Source: Hemerocallis citrina (taxonomy: Eukaryota; Streptophyta; Magnoliopsida; Asparagales; Asphodelaceae). Taken from it: a stretch of 64,000 nucleotides of DNA. The position numbers and the translations under genes are program-made. The stretch spans positions 176,733,744-176,797,743 of the forward strand of contig CM030363.1 in NCBI GenBank assembly GCA_017893485.1. Direction: 5' to 3'. Within the stretch, counting starts at the first letter, position 1. Each line of letters opens with the position of its first letter. Of the stretch, positions 23,091 to 35,328 are shown in pieces. A model generated the notes under the pieces. That model searched no databases and was not told where the DNA came from. It was given only the letters and a program-made list of their open reading frames with translations.

Positions 23091-24661
23091 AAATGTGTAA
23101 CACCCCGAATTCCAAATAAGACCGAATTCGAAGTTCCACAGGATATTTTCACTTCATTTCGTACAAATTTACAAGGAATTTAAAACTTTTATATAATAAT
23201 GATTACATAAGAGTCTTTTACATCAACACGCAGCGGAATAAATAAAATACAACAATAATAAATGTACAACCGTAACAACTTTAGCATTTAAATGATCATC
23301 AGCATCAAATTCATCTTTAAGTCTTCATGTAAACTAAAAGTCCTGCATATAAAACTGTGGGCACGTCAGTTGCTTAAAACCAACGAAATATTATACACGG
23401 CCATCCCCGCTATGCCAAACAGTATAACGATTCTTAAATACGTTAGCAAACCACAAACTTGATCACAAAACAAAGTTAAAGAGGGACTATCATGTTGATG
23501 TCGTGTTGTGTTGTGCACTTAATCCTTAATGCAGTTATTTATATTACATGACACTAATGCGCACTTGTTCGGATTCTATGCATCCCATACTACATAGGTC
23601 CGAGGGCAAGCCCTTAATCGTTCTTCATCTTGTATGGTTCAGTCCCTCGCTATGATTTAAACTACTACGGTAACTACGGTAAGTATGCTGGGTGTTCTAT
23701 AAGTTACGAGCCCATGTCCAGGCACCCTGAAGAGAATCCCACGCACTGACACATGACTCATCATGGAGGCATCCTGTGGTCAATTCACCTCCTACCATAG
23801 ACGCTGGCGACACCCGTAGTCACTAGACCACCCCACAAGCGTCACCACCGGGATGGTACTCTAGAGTAGTATCCACGCCCTAATCATGACGCATCATGAG
23901 GACATCCTGTGAATACTCTCACGCCGCCAATCCAATGGCCCTCATACTCATGTTTTTCTCTTACTTTCATCACATCTCCACTACAGTGTAGTCCTTACAA
24001 TTTTGTTTGTTTAAAAGAAAATCATCACAACCTAGAGCTAGCTTACCCTACCAGACTTAAATCAAATTAACAGAGATAGCAGCCTACTTGGCTACTTCTC
24101 AAGTGATACTCAACCCACACTGGTTAGTTCTCAAATTCATTAATAAAAACTGCTGGTTACTAGGGTCTCGCCTAGCCTCAAGATTCCAACAACTATCTAT
24201 TTCTAGAGATCAACAATATTTCATATTAAATCTCCAAATAATAATTCAATTTCATTAGTCAAAATCTCTTTCTCAAAGAGAAACATTTCTTTATAATTTC
24301 ATAAAATTCAATTCAGCCACTTTTCATCAATTTAATCATTCATAACCTTGTGTGCAATTCAAATAATCTTAAATCAAGTATTAAAAATCATGAAATCCCA
24401 CCAAGAACAATCCAAGTGAATTACAACTTTCATTTCTCTTAAAATAAATAATGGTCACTTTTTAATCGACAAACATCGTGTTCTTTCAACAATATTCAAT
24501 GTAAAAATCCTCTTTTAATTCACGTAATATATCCAAGTATTGTAGAAATAATTTTCATAAGGTCTAAACAACTTTAGAAAATTAAATAGGATTTTCCCCA
24601 ATTTTTATTTCACTTTAAAACTTTAAAAACCCATTAAAATAAAATAAAAAACAATTAAAGT

Positions 24662-24925
24662 GTCAAAACTAGGTTTCGAACCCAATACCAAAGCCTAGAC
24701 CCGCACGTGAACAATGCCGCCCTATAGCCCCCTTCTAATCTAGAAGTCCATGTGACTACATTTTCACAATAGAAGGCCGAAAGCCATACACCCTGTGTTT
24801 CGGCTTTGGGGTTAATTAAAATCAATCAATAATAAAAGGGGATGCCAAGTTTCGAACCCAGAACCAATACTCAACCCACGGCTACAGTAGCTGTACTGTG
24901 GCGCACCCTCTAACCAATGTCCGTC
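24662..24925 (-). repeat. Paired tRNA box-B-like modules in LTR C
   Basis: On the minus strand, GGGTTCGAAACCT (at 24683) and TGGGTTCGAAACTT (at 24860) lie 177 bp apart, each with GCGCCACAGTAC- or GGCGGCATTGTTCAC-like flanks. They match the pairs in LTRs A and B. Confidence 0.5.
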
Positions 24926-25752
24926 ATCGACTACTGATATGAGAATAGACTGCTATAGTTTTGTTAAAACCGTAATGTTATCAATTTATCTTTAATAAAC
25001 TCAATTCTTCAATTGATTTGTACTCACCCAAATACCTAGTTCTTTTTCAAGAATATATTTCTATCAAAATACAGTATAGTATATTATATTCAAAATTTTA
25101 TAAAGTTTCTTTTGGACAATATAACAAAGTTTCTCCCCAAAAATGTGTTAGAACACATATACTCAATTTCTCCAATTAAAAAGGGTTGTTTTTCATCAAA
25201 AATTTCTTTATAAAAATTTATATTCTCATAAGATAAATATTAGTGAGATTAAACCCGCACTTCTTTACCACATAGCATCAAAATTTATTTTTCATACATA
25301 TTGCATTGTTTGGGACAACTATTATTTTAACATGCATCAAATCTCACTCCAGTAAATTTTCTAAATACTACATTATTTTTTACTTTTTAATTTAATACGA
25401 ATTCTAACCATTTATACAAATCACACCATCACATCATGACACAAAATAATCAAAGTTAAGTAATCTACAACTAACATGCCAATCAAAATTTAACAAATTA
25501 ATTTCTACAATATCTAGCGTCCAATTTTGTACTCCTAATATTAGAAAGGATCTAAGAAAAACCCACCCAAGGAAATTTAATTCATATCAATTGAACTCCT
25601 AAAATGAGAGCTCCTAGAAACTTCGCTCTGCCTCCTCGAAATCCGTGCACAAGAAAAAGCTCCCCAACTCTCCAATCGGTCAAGTACAAAACAGCAAGCA
25701 CTCCTCATTTTCGGCCAAGCAACAGAGACATCCCCAAACTTCAACTTTGTTG

Positions 25753-25757
<5 letters not shown>

Positions 25758-25845
<88 letters not shown>
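25758..25845. repeat. Compound (GT)n(TA)n microsatellite
   Basis: About 54 bp of GT followed by about 33 bp of TA. All reading frames of Cys-Val, Tyr-Ile or His-Thr here come from the repeat. Confidence 0.95.
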
Positions 25846-25848
<3 letters not shown>

Positions 25849-26369
25849 TAATAGGAAAGATATAAATGTACGTATAGAATAAGTGGAGAAAAGCAAAAGT
25901 GGACTTTGCTTTGGCTGGATGACTGGTTCGGCAAAGTCAGAGAAGGACAAGAAGACACCCCTCTCACTTCACATACCTATGCATAATAAATAGGTATAGA
26001 TAGGTATATACACATTAGGAGAAAGCAAAAAGGCTTCGAGTACAACAGTGGACAAAGGCTTGATGGATGGCTTGATGATTTGGGGTTTGCTATGGTTGCT
26101 TGCTTTCGGCAGGAAGAAGAAAGAGGAAAGATGAAGAGAATGTGAAGGAGTAGGGGTACTTTTATAAGGAAATATAGGTGTAGTTATTAAAACTACCTCC
26201 CACAACTCCACTCACTCCACTCTTTCATCCACTCACAATTTCAAAGTTGTGTTTCCCTCTTACCCAAAAGCAAGCAGTTGGTTTTCCCTCCTCTTTTCAA
26301 ATCCAAAAACACGTGCACGTGTTTGCACGAGCACACTTCACAATTTAATTATTTTTAAAAACACAAATC

Positions 26370-26373
<4 letters not shown>

Positions 26374-26434
<61 letters not shown>
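26374..26434. repeat. (TA)n microsatellite
   Basis: About 61 bp of TA in the U3 part of LTR C. Around it (26440-27050) the DNA is AT-rich with repeated CACGTAAAA or ACGTGCA phrases and no gene. Confidence 0.95.
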
Positions 26435-26438
<4 letters not shown>

Positions 26439-27054
26439 GTACGTAAAAATTAGTTTAATTAAAATTTATAGTGCTTCATGCACAAATAAAATACTTACAC
26501 ACCTCAAAAATGTATTTTGAAAACAAGTACGCTCAAATACGCATACCGAACCAAACACGTACTTTGTACGTAAAAACATAAAAATGTGGAATTCGGTTTT
26601 ATCAACCAAAAAATGTTAAAGATAATAAAAATAAAATATAATAAAAATGTATTTATTAATTTTTACCTATTTCATACGTAATCAATACAAACACGTGCAT
26701 TACACGTAAAAAGTATTTTAATTAAAATAAGGGAAAATAAATTTCTGTTTATAAGAATAGATTTGAATACCTAAAATAAATAATCTAAACCCATAGAAAA
26801 TATTACACATAGCGGTGAAAATATATAATCGATACGTGCATCAAAAACACGTAAAAAGCACGTAAAAATACAAAGACTGAAATTTTATATTTCAGTTGAC
26901 TCAATTAGGATAAAACCAATATAGGAAATGTATAAATAGTCCGAAAACAAAATACATAGTGAAATAAGTTACAAATATTACCAGTACGGTACAAAATACA
27001 CATGCGTAACACACGATGGCAAAATTGTCAATTCTAATTTTGCAGGGTGTTACA

Positions 27055-27447
27055 GAATGACTCCTTTTACTCCCTTGGTGTTCTGAGCACAAGACCTTAT
27101 CCCAGGCACGCTTTTCATCTAAGTAGTCGTGAAGGTTTTTCCCTTGATATCAGTTATTGATGACATCGTGGAGGTCTGGTGGAGTCGTGGGCACCGTGGG
27201 AACCATGCACAATGGGAGATGAGGCTATATGGATGGAGAACCCCTCCTTAATAAGATGAGGTTTGGGGCGGTGTTTGGAGCGACGTCGTTGAGAGCCCGT
27301 CGATGCAACCATATTGGGTGGGGGAGGGCTGCGATGGCGAATAGAGGGTCTGCGATGATGGGAGCCGAGGTTGCCACGAGGAGGAAGAGAAATAGGAGGG
27401 TCGGCTTGATGGCTAGAATTCGTCATCTTCATTCCATTTGGGGCCAT
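27055..27447 (-). pseudogene. Tat-like gag N-terminus
   Basis: The minus strand from 27447 reads MAPNGMKMTNSSHQADPPIS and continues basic and proline-rich. It lies between the LTR/leader (27450-28055) and the gag core (22.2-22.7 kb) once solo LTR C is removed. The order fits one minus-strand gypsy element cut by LTR C. The match is to general gag character only. Confidence 0.5.
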
Positions 27448-28055
27448 GGCTAGAAAAAGTGGTTTTTCACTGATGGATCTGATAAAAAAACATATCCGTA
27501 GTTTCCTACAAACGACGTCAATCTATTGCTAATTATTTTTTGTATGGGAGCAAACAGATAAATGAGTTCTTTGATATGGAAAAACAATAAGGTCTAACCT
27601 TTAGTTAGATCTAGATCTGATTGTTGTTAACTACTCCTTAATTTGATCTTGGGCTATTGTGAGCGGTTGGATATGGATTGGGCGACTGAGATGTCGCCAA
27701 CGAACCTGCACAAAGTTTGAACACTGGGGTTGACCCTGACGAAAGACCCTCCAAGCTTAAGTCAGTAACTCATATTTAGTAGTAGGGTTTTTATGGCAAA
27801 AAATTGATTACCTGACTATGAAGGAGTTGGAGAGTATTTATAGCCTAAGAGATAATTTCAAAAGATATACTTAAAAATGAATCTTTTAACTTTGTTTAAG
27901 ATAAAAGATTTGGTTAACATCTTTTAATTAGCTGAAACTCTGGTTGGGCTGTATGACAACCCAATCTTGTAAGCTGGTTGAGTTGATGAGCCTGAAAATG
28001 GCCCAAGTTCCTCTTATGGGCCTGTAGTTGTTGAAATTACCATTTTGTCCTTAAC
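27448..28055 (-). mobile_element. Leader and 5' LTR of Tat-like element
   Basis: Read on the minus strand the LTR begins TGTTAAGGACAAAATGG at 28055. It has a TATAAATACTC box near 27838 and passes into a leader before the gag ATG. The LTR-leader boundary near 27500-27700 is not resolved, and no primer site could be set with confidence. Confidence 0.45.
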
Positions 28056-28200
28056 AAACTTTTAGATGCGTGCCGAATTGTAAGACCCTGGTTTAAGGTG
28101 TTTATTACCTATATCAAATATAAACATACTAAGTTCCAATTTAAGAGGACAAATATGAAAATACTAAATTTCGAACCGATGTAGATGAAAAAAGAACCTA
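28056..28200. other. Flank of the MULE insertion
   Basis: 145 bp of AT-rich sequence with no recognisable gene or repeat. It ends at the first copy of GCAAGACGCA. Confidence 0.4.
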
Positions 28201-28209
28201 GCAAGACGC

Positions 28210-28591
28210 AATTTTTTTGTTGTACTGACCCACTTTCGAAAATATTTAGCGATCTGACCCAGTTTTAGACACATCAACATAAACAATTATTGGAAATAAT
28301 GGCATAGGTTATTTATATGCTGTTGTATCCAATATCGACATTTGTTTATAAAAAATTTGCATGCCGTTATTTGGAGTAACAACATTAGTTATCTTATTCT
28401 CAATCGTGTGCTCTCTGACTTGGAAAAAAATTACAAGTGTGTAAAAAGTCTATAGATGATGCCGCTATTTTCAACAACGGCATTCACATGACAGATGTCA
28501 TTGTTAGGGACAACAACATCAGTTGTAGAATTTTTTGGATATAAATAGTGGTCTCATCTTCTCTTTTCCCTTTCCCTTTCACTTTAGATTT
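28210..28591 (+). repeat. Left terminal inverted repeat of MULE
   Basis: It contains TGACCCACTTTCGAAAATAT, then GGAAATAATGGCATAGG and several GCCGTTATT-type motifs shared with the right arm. The inner end is CACTTTAGATT. Confidence 0.8.
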
Positions 28592-29568
28592 GTTTCCCAA
28601 CCATGAGGCCACTGATGAGGAACAACAAACTCATTACTGAAGTTTTGGGATGCCACCTAATGAGAGCTGGCAAAGATATGACTTCTTATTCTTCTTCTTA
28701 ACATAAACAAACAGGGACTGCTCTCTCTCTCCCGAAACCCAAAAACCAAAAAACCTAAAATCCGACAATTGTTATTCAGAAACTTGTATTCTTGGTCTCT
28801 CCCTTCTACACCACCTGAGACCTATGATCTTCTTGCAAATAGAGTAGGGTTGGGTCTAATGGACCCAAAATTTCTTCTGGTGCGTGCGAAGATAATGCAC
28901 CCACGGCATGGAAAGAAGATGGTTGGCTAGCATACATTTATCTGTGAGCATCAAAAAACCATGTGTCAACAATAATATTAATGAACGATGTGTCAAGATA
29001 ACAAAATTAATAAACCATTTTTCTTCAAAAAAATTAATAAACGATGTGTGAAGATAACAATAATTTCTCAATACTCGTATAGAACTACTACTCATAACAA
29101 TCCCCACCACAACATCTCCACACACTACATATTTATCTATATAAACAAATCTCATATGGACATACATTCATACATACACAACTATGAATATATAATGATT
29201 AAAAATATGCAATTCTAATATATGACAATTTTTTCATAGTTGTCTAATATAGAACATTGTCAATTATGGAATACATAAACTACAATAATCCATCCATACT
29301 ACTACTTAGATGAATTTCCTCAAACATCTCATATACCAAACTGACAATTTTGAATTTTGAATACATACCACAATTTTGAATTTTAGAAGAACTATAGAAG
29401 AAATCAACGCCAAATATCAAAGTGAACGGAGATAGGAGGGAATCACAATTACGGTTTATGGATGGGTATTTAATAAATTTGTTTGGGTTGTAAAAGAGCA
29501 CTATTGATAGTGGGATTTGAAGTTTTAGGGTTCTAGGGTTCCTTGGTTTTGGAGAGAGAGAGGAAGCA
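28592..29568. other. MULE core, no transposase
   Basis: 977 bp without coding signal. Frames of 76-103 residues on either strand show no domain. A CT-rich patch at 28720-28830 resembles a plant 5' leader, possibly captured, but no exon can be supported. Confidence 0.5.
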
Positions 29569-29911
29569 GATCTAAAGTGAAAGAAAATGAGAGGAGGGAC
29601 CCACTATTTCTATGCAAAAAATCCTATAACAGATGTCGTTATCCCTACCTAACAACGACATATGTCATGCGAATACCGTTATTGAAAATAGTGGCATAAT
29701 CTGTAGGATTTTTTCACACTTGCAATTTTTTTCCTAAGCCAGAGAGCACACGATTGAGAATAAGATAACTGATGCCGTTACTCCAAATAGTGAAGCGCGG
29801 TTTTTTTAAAAACAGATGCCGTTATTAGAAACAACGATATATAAATAACCTATGCCGTTATTTCCAATAAAAGTTTATGCTGACGTATTCAAAACTAGGT
29901 GAGATCGCTAA
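29569..29911 (-). repeat. Right terminal inverted repeat of MULE, inner part
   Basis: Reverse complement of most of the left arm, at roughly 80 percent identity by eye. It breaks off in GATCGCTAA exactly where the TAA-flanked element begins; the rest of the arm is at 53152-53218. Confidence 0.8.
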
Positions 29912-30255
29912 GGCTGCGTTAGGTTCTTTGTTTTGAAAATTCATTTTAAACATAGTTTTTGAAAAAAAATTATAAAGTTGTTTTTTTTTTAATTTCCAAA
30001 AACAGAGTATTGTTTGGTAAACATTTTTTATAAAATAGTTTTTTTTTCAAAATTAAGTATAAAAAGCATTTGGTAAACTATATACAGTATGTATGTATGT
30101 ATATATATAATCCAAATTTATGTATATATGTATATACGTAAATACTCAATATTGTATGCTATTATATATAATGTATGTATGAGTTTGGTTGTATGTATAT
30201 ACAGTATATGTACTCTGATACATATTGTATACATATATATACATACATATTGATT

Positions 30256-30436
30256 CACTGCAAGGAATTTGCCATATACCAACGGACACCTGTAGTGACG
30301 GATCACTAAAACCGTAGGTATAGGCATCATATATTTACAGACGTGTAATAAACTGTGGGTATAGGTATCATATAGCTTTAGAGCTTTTAATCCGTAACTA
30401 TAAGTTTTAGTGACTGGGTAAAACACTGTGGGTATA
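30256..30436 (+). repeat. CACTA left subterminal repeats
   Basis: Within about 180 bp there are ATACCAACGGA, GTGACGGATCACT, CCGTAGGTATAGG, CTGTGGGTATAGG and CTGTGGGTATATT. They match motifs at the right end (44480-44830). Confidence 0.75.
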
Positions 30437-30516
30437 TTCCATAATTCATTTCCCTCCCATTTTTTTCATTTCCCCCCCAAATCCCAAATAACCCAATTTA
30501 TACTCACGCACACCCA

Positions 30517-30550
<34 letters not shown>

Positions 30551-30816
30551 TCTCTCTCTCTCACCCGAATCCCCGACTCACCACATCGCCGTCGTCATTC
30601 CGCCACTTCGCCATCGTCGTCCCTCTCCCACCATTGCCGTTGCTCCTCCATCGCCACTGCCACCGCTGTCTTCCTTTCCCCATCGCCGTATTCCTCCCCC
30701 ACCACCCACCGCCGTCGCCGACCTCTTCCTCCGTTGTTGTCTTTGGTTATCCGCCGTCACCCACCGCTTCCACCATCACCCACGGTCATCTATTTTGATT
30801 AATTTTGCAAACCCCA
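30437..30816 (+). other. CT-rich leader-like exon in CACTA
   Basis: A CT-rich and CA-rich stretch, then proline/serine-coding GC-rich sequence with CCGTCGTC and CACCGCC repeats, ending CCCCAG|GTATAT, a good splice donor. It looks like the 5' untranslated region and start of a plant gene and may be the first exon of the captured gene. The 124-residue frame is low-complexity and unsupported. Confidence 0.35.
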
Positions 30817-30945
30817 GGTATATAAAATCTAGCAAAAGCCTCCCCCCTCCCCTCTTCTTCCTCGGTGGTTATCAAGGAAACATATGTAGTATTGATTGTC
30901 TTTCTGAAATTAACTTTCTTCGGGTGTATATCTTGCTTCCTACAG

Positions 30946-31044
30946 GGGAGTCTTCCTACGTCACTCCGTACTTTTATGGAAAGGACCTTTGCTCGTTGCA
31001 AGGATGATGTGCAGAGGGCTTGTAATAAAAAAATTATGAACGAG
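30946..31044 (+). pseudogene. Captured SAC3/LENG8-like exon 1
   Basis: A 99-bp open exon follows CTTCCTACAG and ends before GTGAAG. It encodes SLPTSLRTFMERTFARCKDD, then VQRACNKKIMNE. Together with the exon at 31731 it resembles, as I recall the family, the segment just before the SAC3/GANP domain of SAC3A/THP3 and human LENG8 (a 'SLK.YV.R....C' run, then 'KEV...A..DGT.YT.DWD.EPL'). These proteins act in nuclear mRNA processing and export. Intact splice sites and frame suggest recent capture; the assignment is from memory and needs a protein search. Confidence 0.6.
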
Positions 31045-31730
31045 GTGAAGTTGCTACTCTGATTTTACATTGCAATTATGTTGTAGTAATTCTGTTATGC
31101 TTATATCTTTTATATGGAGGTTCGGAAAATCAGTTCTCTTCGTCATATCACATGTTAAATTTTGTTCGACTTATTCTTCTGATCTTGAAAATCTTTGTAC
31201 TGCAAAATGTGAAGTCTAAGATTTAGACTGGTAATTTATTGAAATTAGCATTATATTCTTAGCAGCTTACTGAAGAAAAAACTATGTGTTATAATTGGGT
31301 GGCACATCTAGCATAGCTTATACTTTTTTCTTATATTTATCTTGTGGCGACAACTTATGGATTTAGGATATAATATATTTTCTTTCCTCAGATGAGGTTC
31401 TCTGGTTAATTTCTATGTTTAACAGTCCGTAACTGATTAATTTAATAGTCCGTACCAGATTAATTTTTACTATCGTCATATTGGACGGATTACTGGCAGA
31501 TATAATTATTAATGGGTTTCGTAATATCTTACAGTGGATGGTTTATCCTTCACAAAGGCACTTTTATCATGTGCTGTTGAGGACATTAAAATCATCAATG
31601 TTATAGACATTTTCTCATGCGCACATGTGTGTATGAGTTCTTTGTTTGGGTGCGGCTGGAATAATTCATATATAACTTACGAATGGTGGTACATTGTCAT
31701 ATATGATAGCTGTTTCTTGCTATCTTTCAG

Positions 31731-31834
31731 GTAATGGCAAAAGCTTCTGCTGATGGCACACTTTTCACAAGAAACTGGGATATTGAACATCTTTTCCCCT
31801 TGCCGAACCCAACTTTTGATGAAACTGGTCAAAG
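31731..31834 (+). pseudogene. Captured SAC3/LENG8-like exon 2
   Basis: After TATCTTTCAG the exon reads VMAKASADGTLFTRNWDIEH, then LFPLPNPTFDETGQ, and ends AAAG|GTATAT. It joins exon 1 in frame (..KIMNE + VMAKA..). No later SAC3 domain exon could be found between 31835 and 34261 or after the LINE, so only a small internal fragment is carried. It lies on the same strand as the transposase remnant, so a chimeric transcript is possible. Confidence 0.6.
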
Positions 31835-34244
31835 GTATATGTCATCTTTTGCTACTCTATTATGCTCTTTAATTGAACGGTTTTAACCACTCTATGGCTT
31901 TTTCCTTTTCCCAATTGACATGACTCAAACACACATACAACATATGTTCTTAATTGTGCATGCTGGTCTAATTTAGTTGTTAACTTTGATTTATGATTGC
32001 CCTAACTTCCTTTTTGTGAGTGTTTGCATATTACTTCGGCATTTTGTTGTTTTGAATTTGATTGCTATAGATATCGTCCTGCAATCAATGATCTTAATAT
32101 TAATCAAATTATCTCAAAGTGAAGGGTATGCTAATAACTAAAGTATAAGCTACTTACATATTTTTGGTAACACTAGTTCTTGGTTATCCATGCTTTCACT
32201 TAATCAACTTGAATGTTGTAGATAGCTTGATTGTTTGTTTAAGTCTGTTTGAGTTTTGACTCAAGTTTTGATGTACAATGGTTGATATTAGGACTATATT
32301 GTGAACACTGGTCGTTTTCTCCTTTCTTTTTAATTTAATTTGTCAATTGAGAGAATGGATACAAAATATAAATCTATGAAGTCACAAGATTCTGAAAACT
32401 GATTACAAAATTCTGTTCTATCCCCTAAGCCGAAGAAATAGAAATGACAAATCAAATTTTTATTGAATGTTCTTATTTACATGAACTATTTTGAAATTTT
32501 GCTTTAGCTATTTTCAAAATTAACAAGCTTAACATGAAAGCTACTTTAATTTTAACCCTGAAGGTCTAAATAAAATAGAATGAAAAAGAAGCCCAGAGGG
32601 GCCTTATAAAGGTGGATATTCTCTTTTCCAAAACTTGCTCTGGGCCTTGTTGATATGTATATAATTTGTTTTTGATATATTTGTTGTGCGTTGTATCTTC
32701 AATAAATTTCCATGTTATACAAAGGGTGATGATAATGATTACCCGGTGGGAACCTATTTAGCAGCACTAGTGCATGCCTTTTACCATACATGGCATAATT
32801 TGACACTACTACTTATTTAATTTTTTGACAGTCCATATCATAAATTTCAAGCGTTCTTTGTTTGTATTGTGATTCAATTTACCGAAGGAGAAATTTGCTT
32901 TGTTTGTACATTTATGTATACTACAAACAAAACAATTTATATTTGAGATTGCCTACAAGAAAATATTTTCTTTATTCACCATCTCCTCTGTCAAATTAAC
33001 ACATATATCTAGTGCTGGCAATCAGGTTGGGTACCTGTGGGTACGGGTATAATGTGATGGCTCATGAACTAACTGTGCATAAACTTTCAATATTTTTGTA
33101 CCCGAAACAAACCTGCAGGGACCCATTCTTTTTTAGGTTTCTTTTATTAAAAGAAAAATCTTCACTTCGTCATCCCCATTTGACCTCTCCCAAACACCAG
33201 TACGTCACCTTCCCTCTACGACACAAATCAAATAAAAATTGCATTAGTAATGGTCAACAAGAAAATAAGGAACCCAAATAAGGTTTCTTTCCCCATTTCT
33301 CCAAATTTCAGTAAAAGAAGCAAGACTAATTTCTTGACAATCAAAGATCAAGGAAGAAAGTTAAAGTTAAGAGATTGATAGAGACGAAACCCTGTTGGTG
33401 TTGGCATCGTCATAGTCGTCAATACATAACCATGGCTCCCACCACCCGCTCGTGGGAAGCACAACCCCAGATCTACAGTTTCTCTGTTCTTAATCTTAGT
33501 TTTTTTAAGTTGAATTTGAGTTGTGGGTTAATGGGTTTTAAGTATTAAAACTTTAAATACCAGTATAGGTATTGTATTTGGTGACAGTAACAATTAGATT
33601 TGTATTGGATTAATGGGATTGGTATAGATGTATTGGTTAAGTTTACTATATTGATACTTTCATTGGACTCCTAATTGATACTTTCATTGGACTCCTTTGT
33701 AGATACAAACTATTTATTTTTAATTTTTGATTTTTCTAATATGAACTAAAAAAACAACATCTGAAATTCTTTCAGAAATTTCAAGAGGACATTCTTTTAG
33801 CAATATTTTTGATACATGTATGTGTACTTGCAGAACAGATATTGTGGGTTAAGGGAACTCCATAACCGCATAACCATACCCCTTTCTTTCTTCTTTAAAA
33901 AATTTTTCCCCCTTCACCTTTGCTGACTATTATCGCCAAATAACAGTCTTCTTGTAGCATTTATACTAGACTTGTTTTAATTTTCAGTCGCTTCCCCACC
34001 TTTCTTTAATTTTTACTTTTTATATTTGGTCAACTGCATTAGGATTCATGGTCATGTTCATGTAACACCTCGTTTTGAAGGAGGTTGTTCTGTCAGGTAC
34101 CATTTAGCAAAATGAGTTTATATTCGACCATATACCTGCAAACACTGAAAAACAACAGCGGTGTTATCTTATACCTATTGTATTGAACTGGCTCCTATGA
34201 CTGGATTTCTTCGGTATAGTTATTCCATACACCTAGTTGGTTTT
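31835..34244. other. Intron-like CACTA interior, no gene seen
   Basis: AT-rich sequence with short frames only. A 22-bp direct repeat ATTGATACTTTCATTGGACT occurs twice near 33650-33700. The 89-residue frame at 33012 has no domain. It is probably intronic sequence taken with the captured exons plus older element DNA. Confidence 0.4.
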
Positions 34245-34261
34245 AACAATTGGTGACTTAA

Positions 34262-35328
34262 TAGGCAAACCCTCCTTCTGAGCGATTTTTTCTCCGTCAC
34301 CATCTGAGCTCTTCCTCCACCAGATCCGGCTCCGTCGGTCGTTTTCTCCCCTTTCCCCTTTCATTAAAGTTGTTCCCCTCCTCTCCATCTCCAAACCCTT
34401 TTCTTCTCATCCCCTCTTCCTAGTCTTTATTGTGCTTCCCCCCTTTTTTTCGCATCGCCGTTGCCCCTCCGTTTGCTTTGTCGGCCTTCTCGTCCATCTT
34501 ACGGTGCGGATCTTGTCACCTGGTGCTGTTTTCCTCTTCCTCCCTCGGTTAGCGGATCGTGTTGATGCTCTCCAGTCCCCCATTTCTGTGGATTGCCTTT
34601 TGCCTTCCATCCGCCACCCCTCAGTAGGTGAAGATCGGCACCTTTCTCCTTCCTCTTTCCGTCGTTGTTGGAGCATCAGTCTGCCGGCCGTTGGTGTTAC
34701 GGTAGTCCCTCCCGCAGCCTATTCCCCCTCCCACAGGTACTCGCTCTCTGTGCTCGAACTCACTGTAAGTAATTCTTCTCTTCTTTTCTTTTCAGCGTTA
34801 GTGGTTTAGTCTTTTACTGGCCATTGTCCTTAGGATAGTGTTTTGTTTGCGGTTTTGTTAGCATTTGGAGCTCTGAGATTTGGGAGCCTTTCATTCATTG
34901 TCGTGTTGAGAGCTGCGCATTTCCGCAACCCTCGAGCTATTGTCGGATTATTATTTCCTATAGTGCTCTTTATCTCGCTTTTTTTTTCTCCTTCAGCGAG
35001 CTCCCCCCTTCATCTGTGATCCAGGTGTGGGAGGCTATCGTTGCATCTTTCTCCTTCTTCTTCGTTCTTTATAGCGATTACATCTTTTCGCCTTATCGCT
35101 CATCCCCATTCTCTGGGCTGAGTTATAAGCTGATTTTGTACCAGTAGTTTCGTGCATTATACTTGTTTCTGAGTTCTGTGTAAGCTTTCTTCTCCCTCTA
35201 CTCAGGCTTCTGTTTCGCTTTTGGTCGAGTTTTCTCAGCTATTGCGCATTAGCGCCCTTTATTCTCTACCGCAGTGAGTTTTTGCGCTAGTTGGGCCAGT
35301 TTTTTCTTTCTCTGTTTTCTTTTGGCCC
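34262..35328 (+). promoter_or_regulatory. LINE 5' leader/internal promoter region
   Basis: About 1.07 kb, pyrimidine-rich on the plus strand, before the ORF1 ATG. No TATA box is evident, as usual for LINEs with internal promoters. The 125-residue frame at 34432 is a by-product of the CT-rich composition. Confidence 0.5.

Larger units (their letters stand above)
23096..27054 (-). mobile_element. Solo LTR 'C', complete, 3959 bp
   Basis: Its plus-strand termini are TGTAACACCC and GGGTGTTACA, a perfect 10-bp inverted pair. Flanks are AAATG (23091-23095) and GAATG (27055-27059), a 5-bp TSD with one mismatch. Homology to LTRs A and B puts transcription on the minus strand: the 3' region with TTGTAAATTTGTACG lies near 23160, the leader near 25600, and AT-rich U3 at 25850-27050. 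It contains box-B modules (24671, 24848) and two microsatellites. It interrupts a Tat-like gag. Confidence 0.8.

Noticed and set aside
25577..25967. Several overlapping reading frames with Cys-Val, His-Thr and Tyr-Ile runs
   Set aside because: They are translations of the (GT)n(TA)n microsatellite.
30428..30802. 124-residue Ser/Pro/His-rich frame as a protein
   Set aside because: CT/CA-rich leader of the captured gene in the CACTA element; repetitive, and the reverse strand is open as well.
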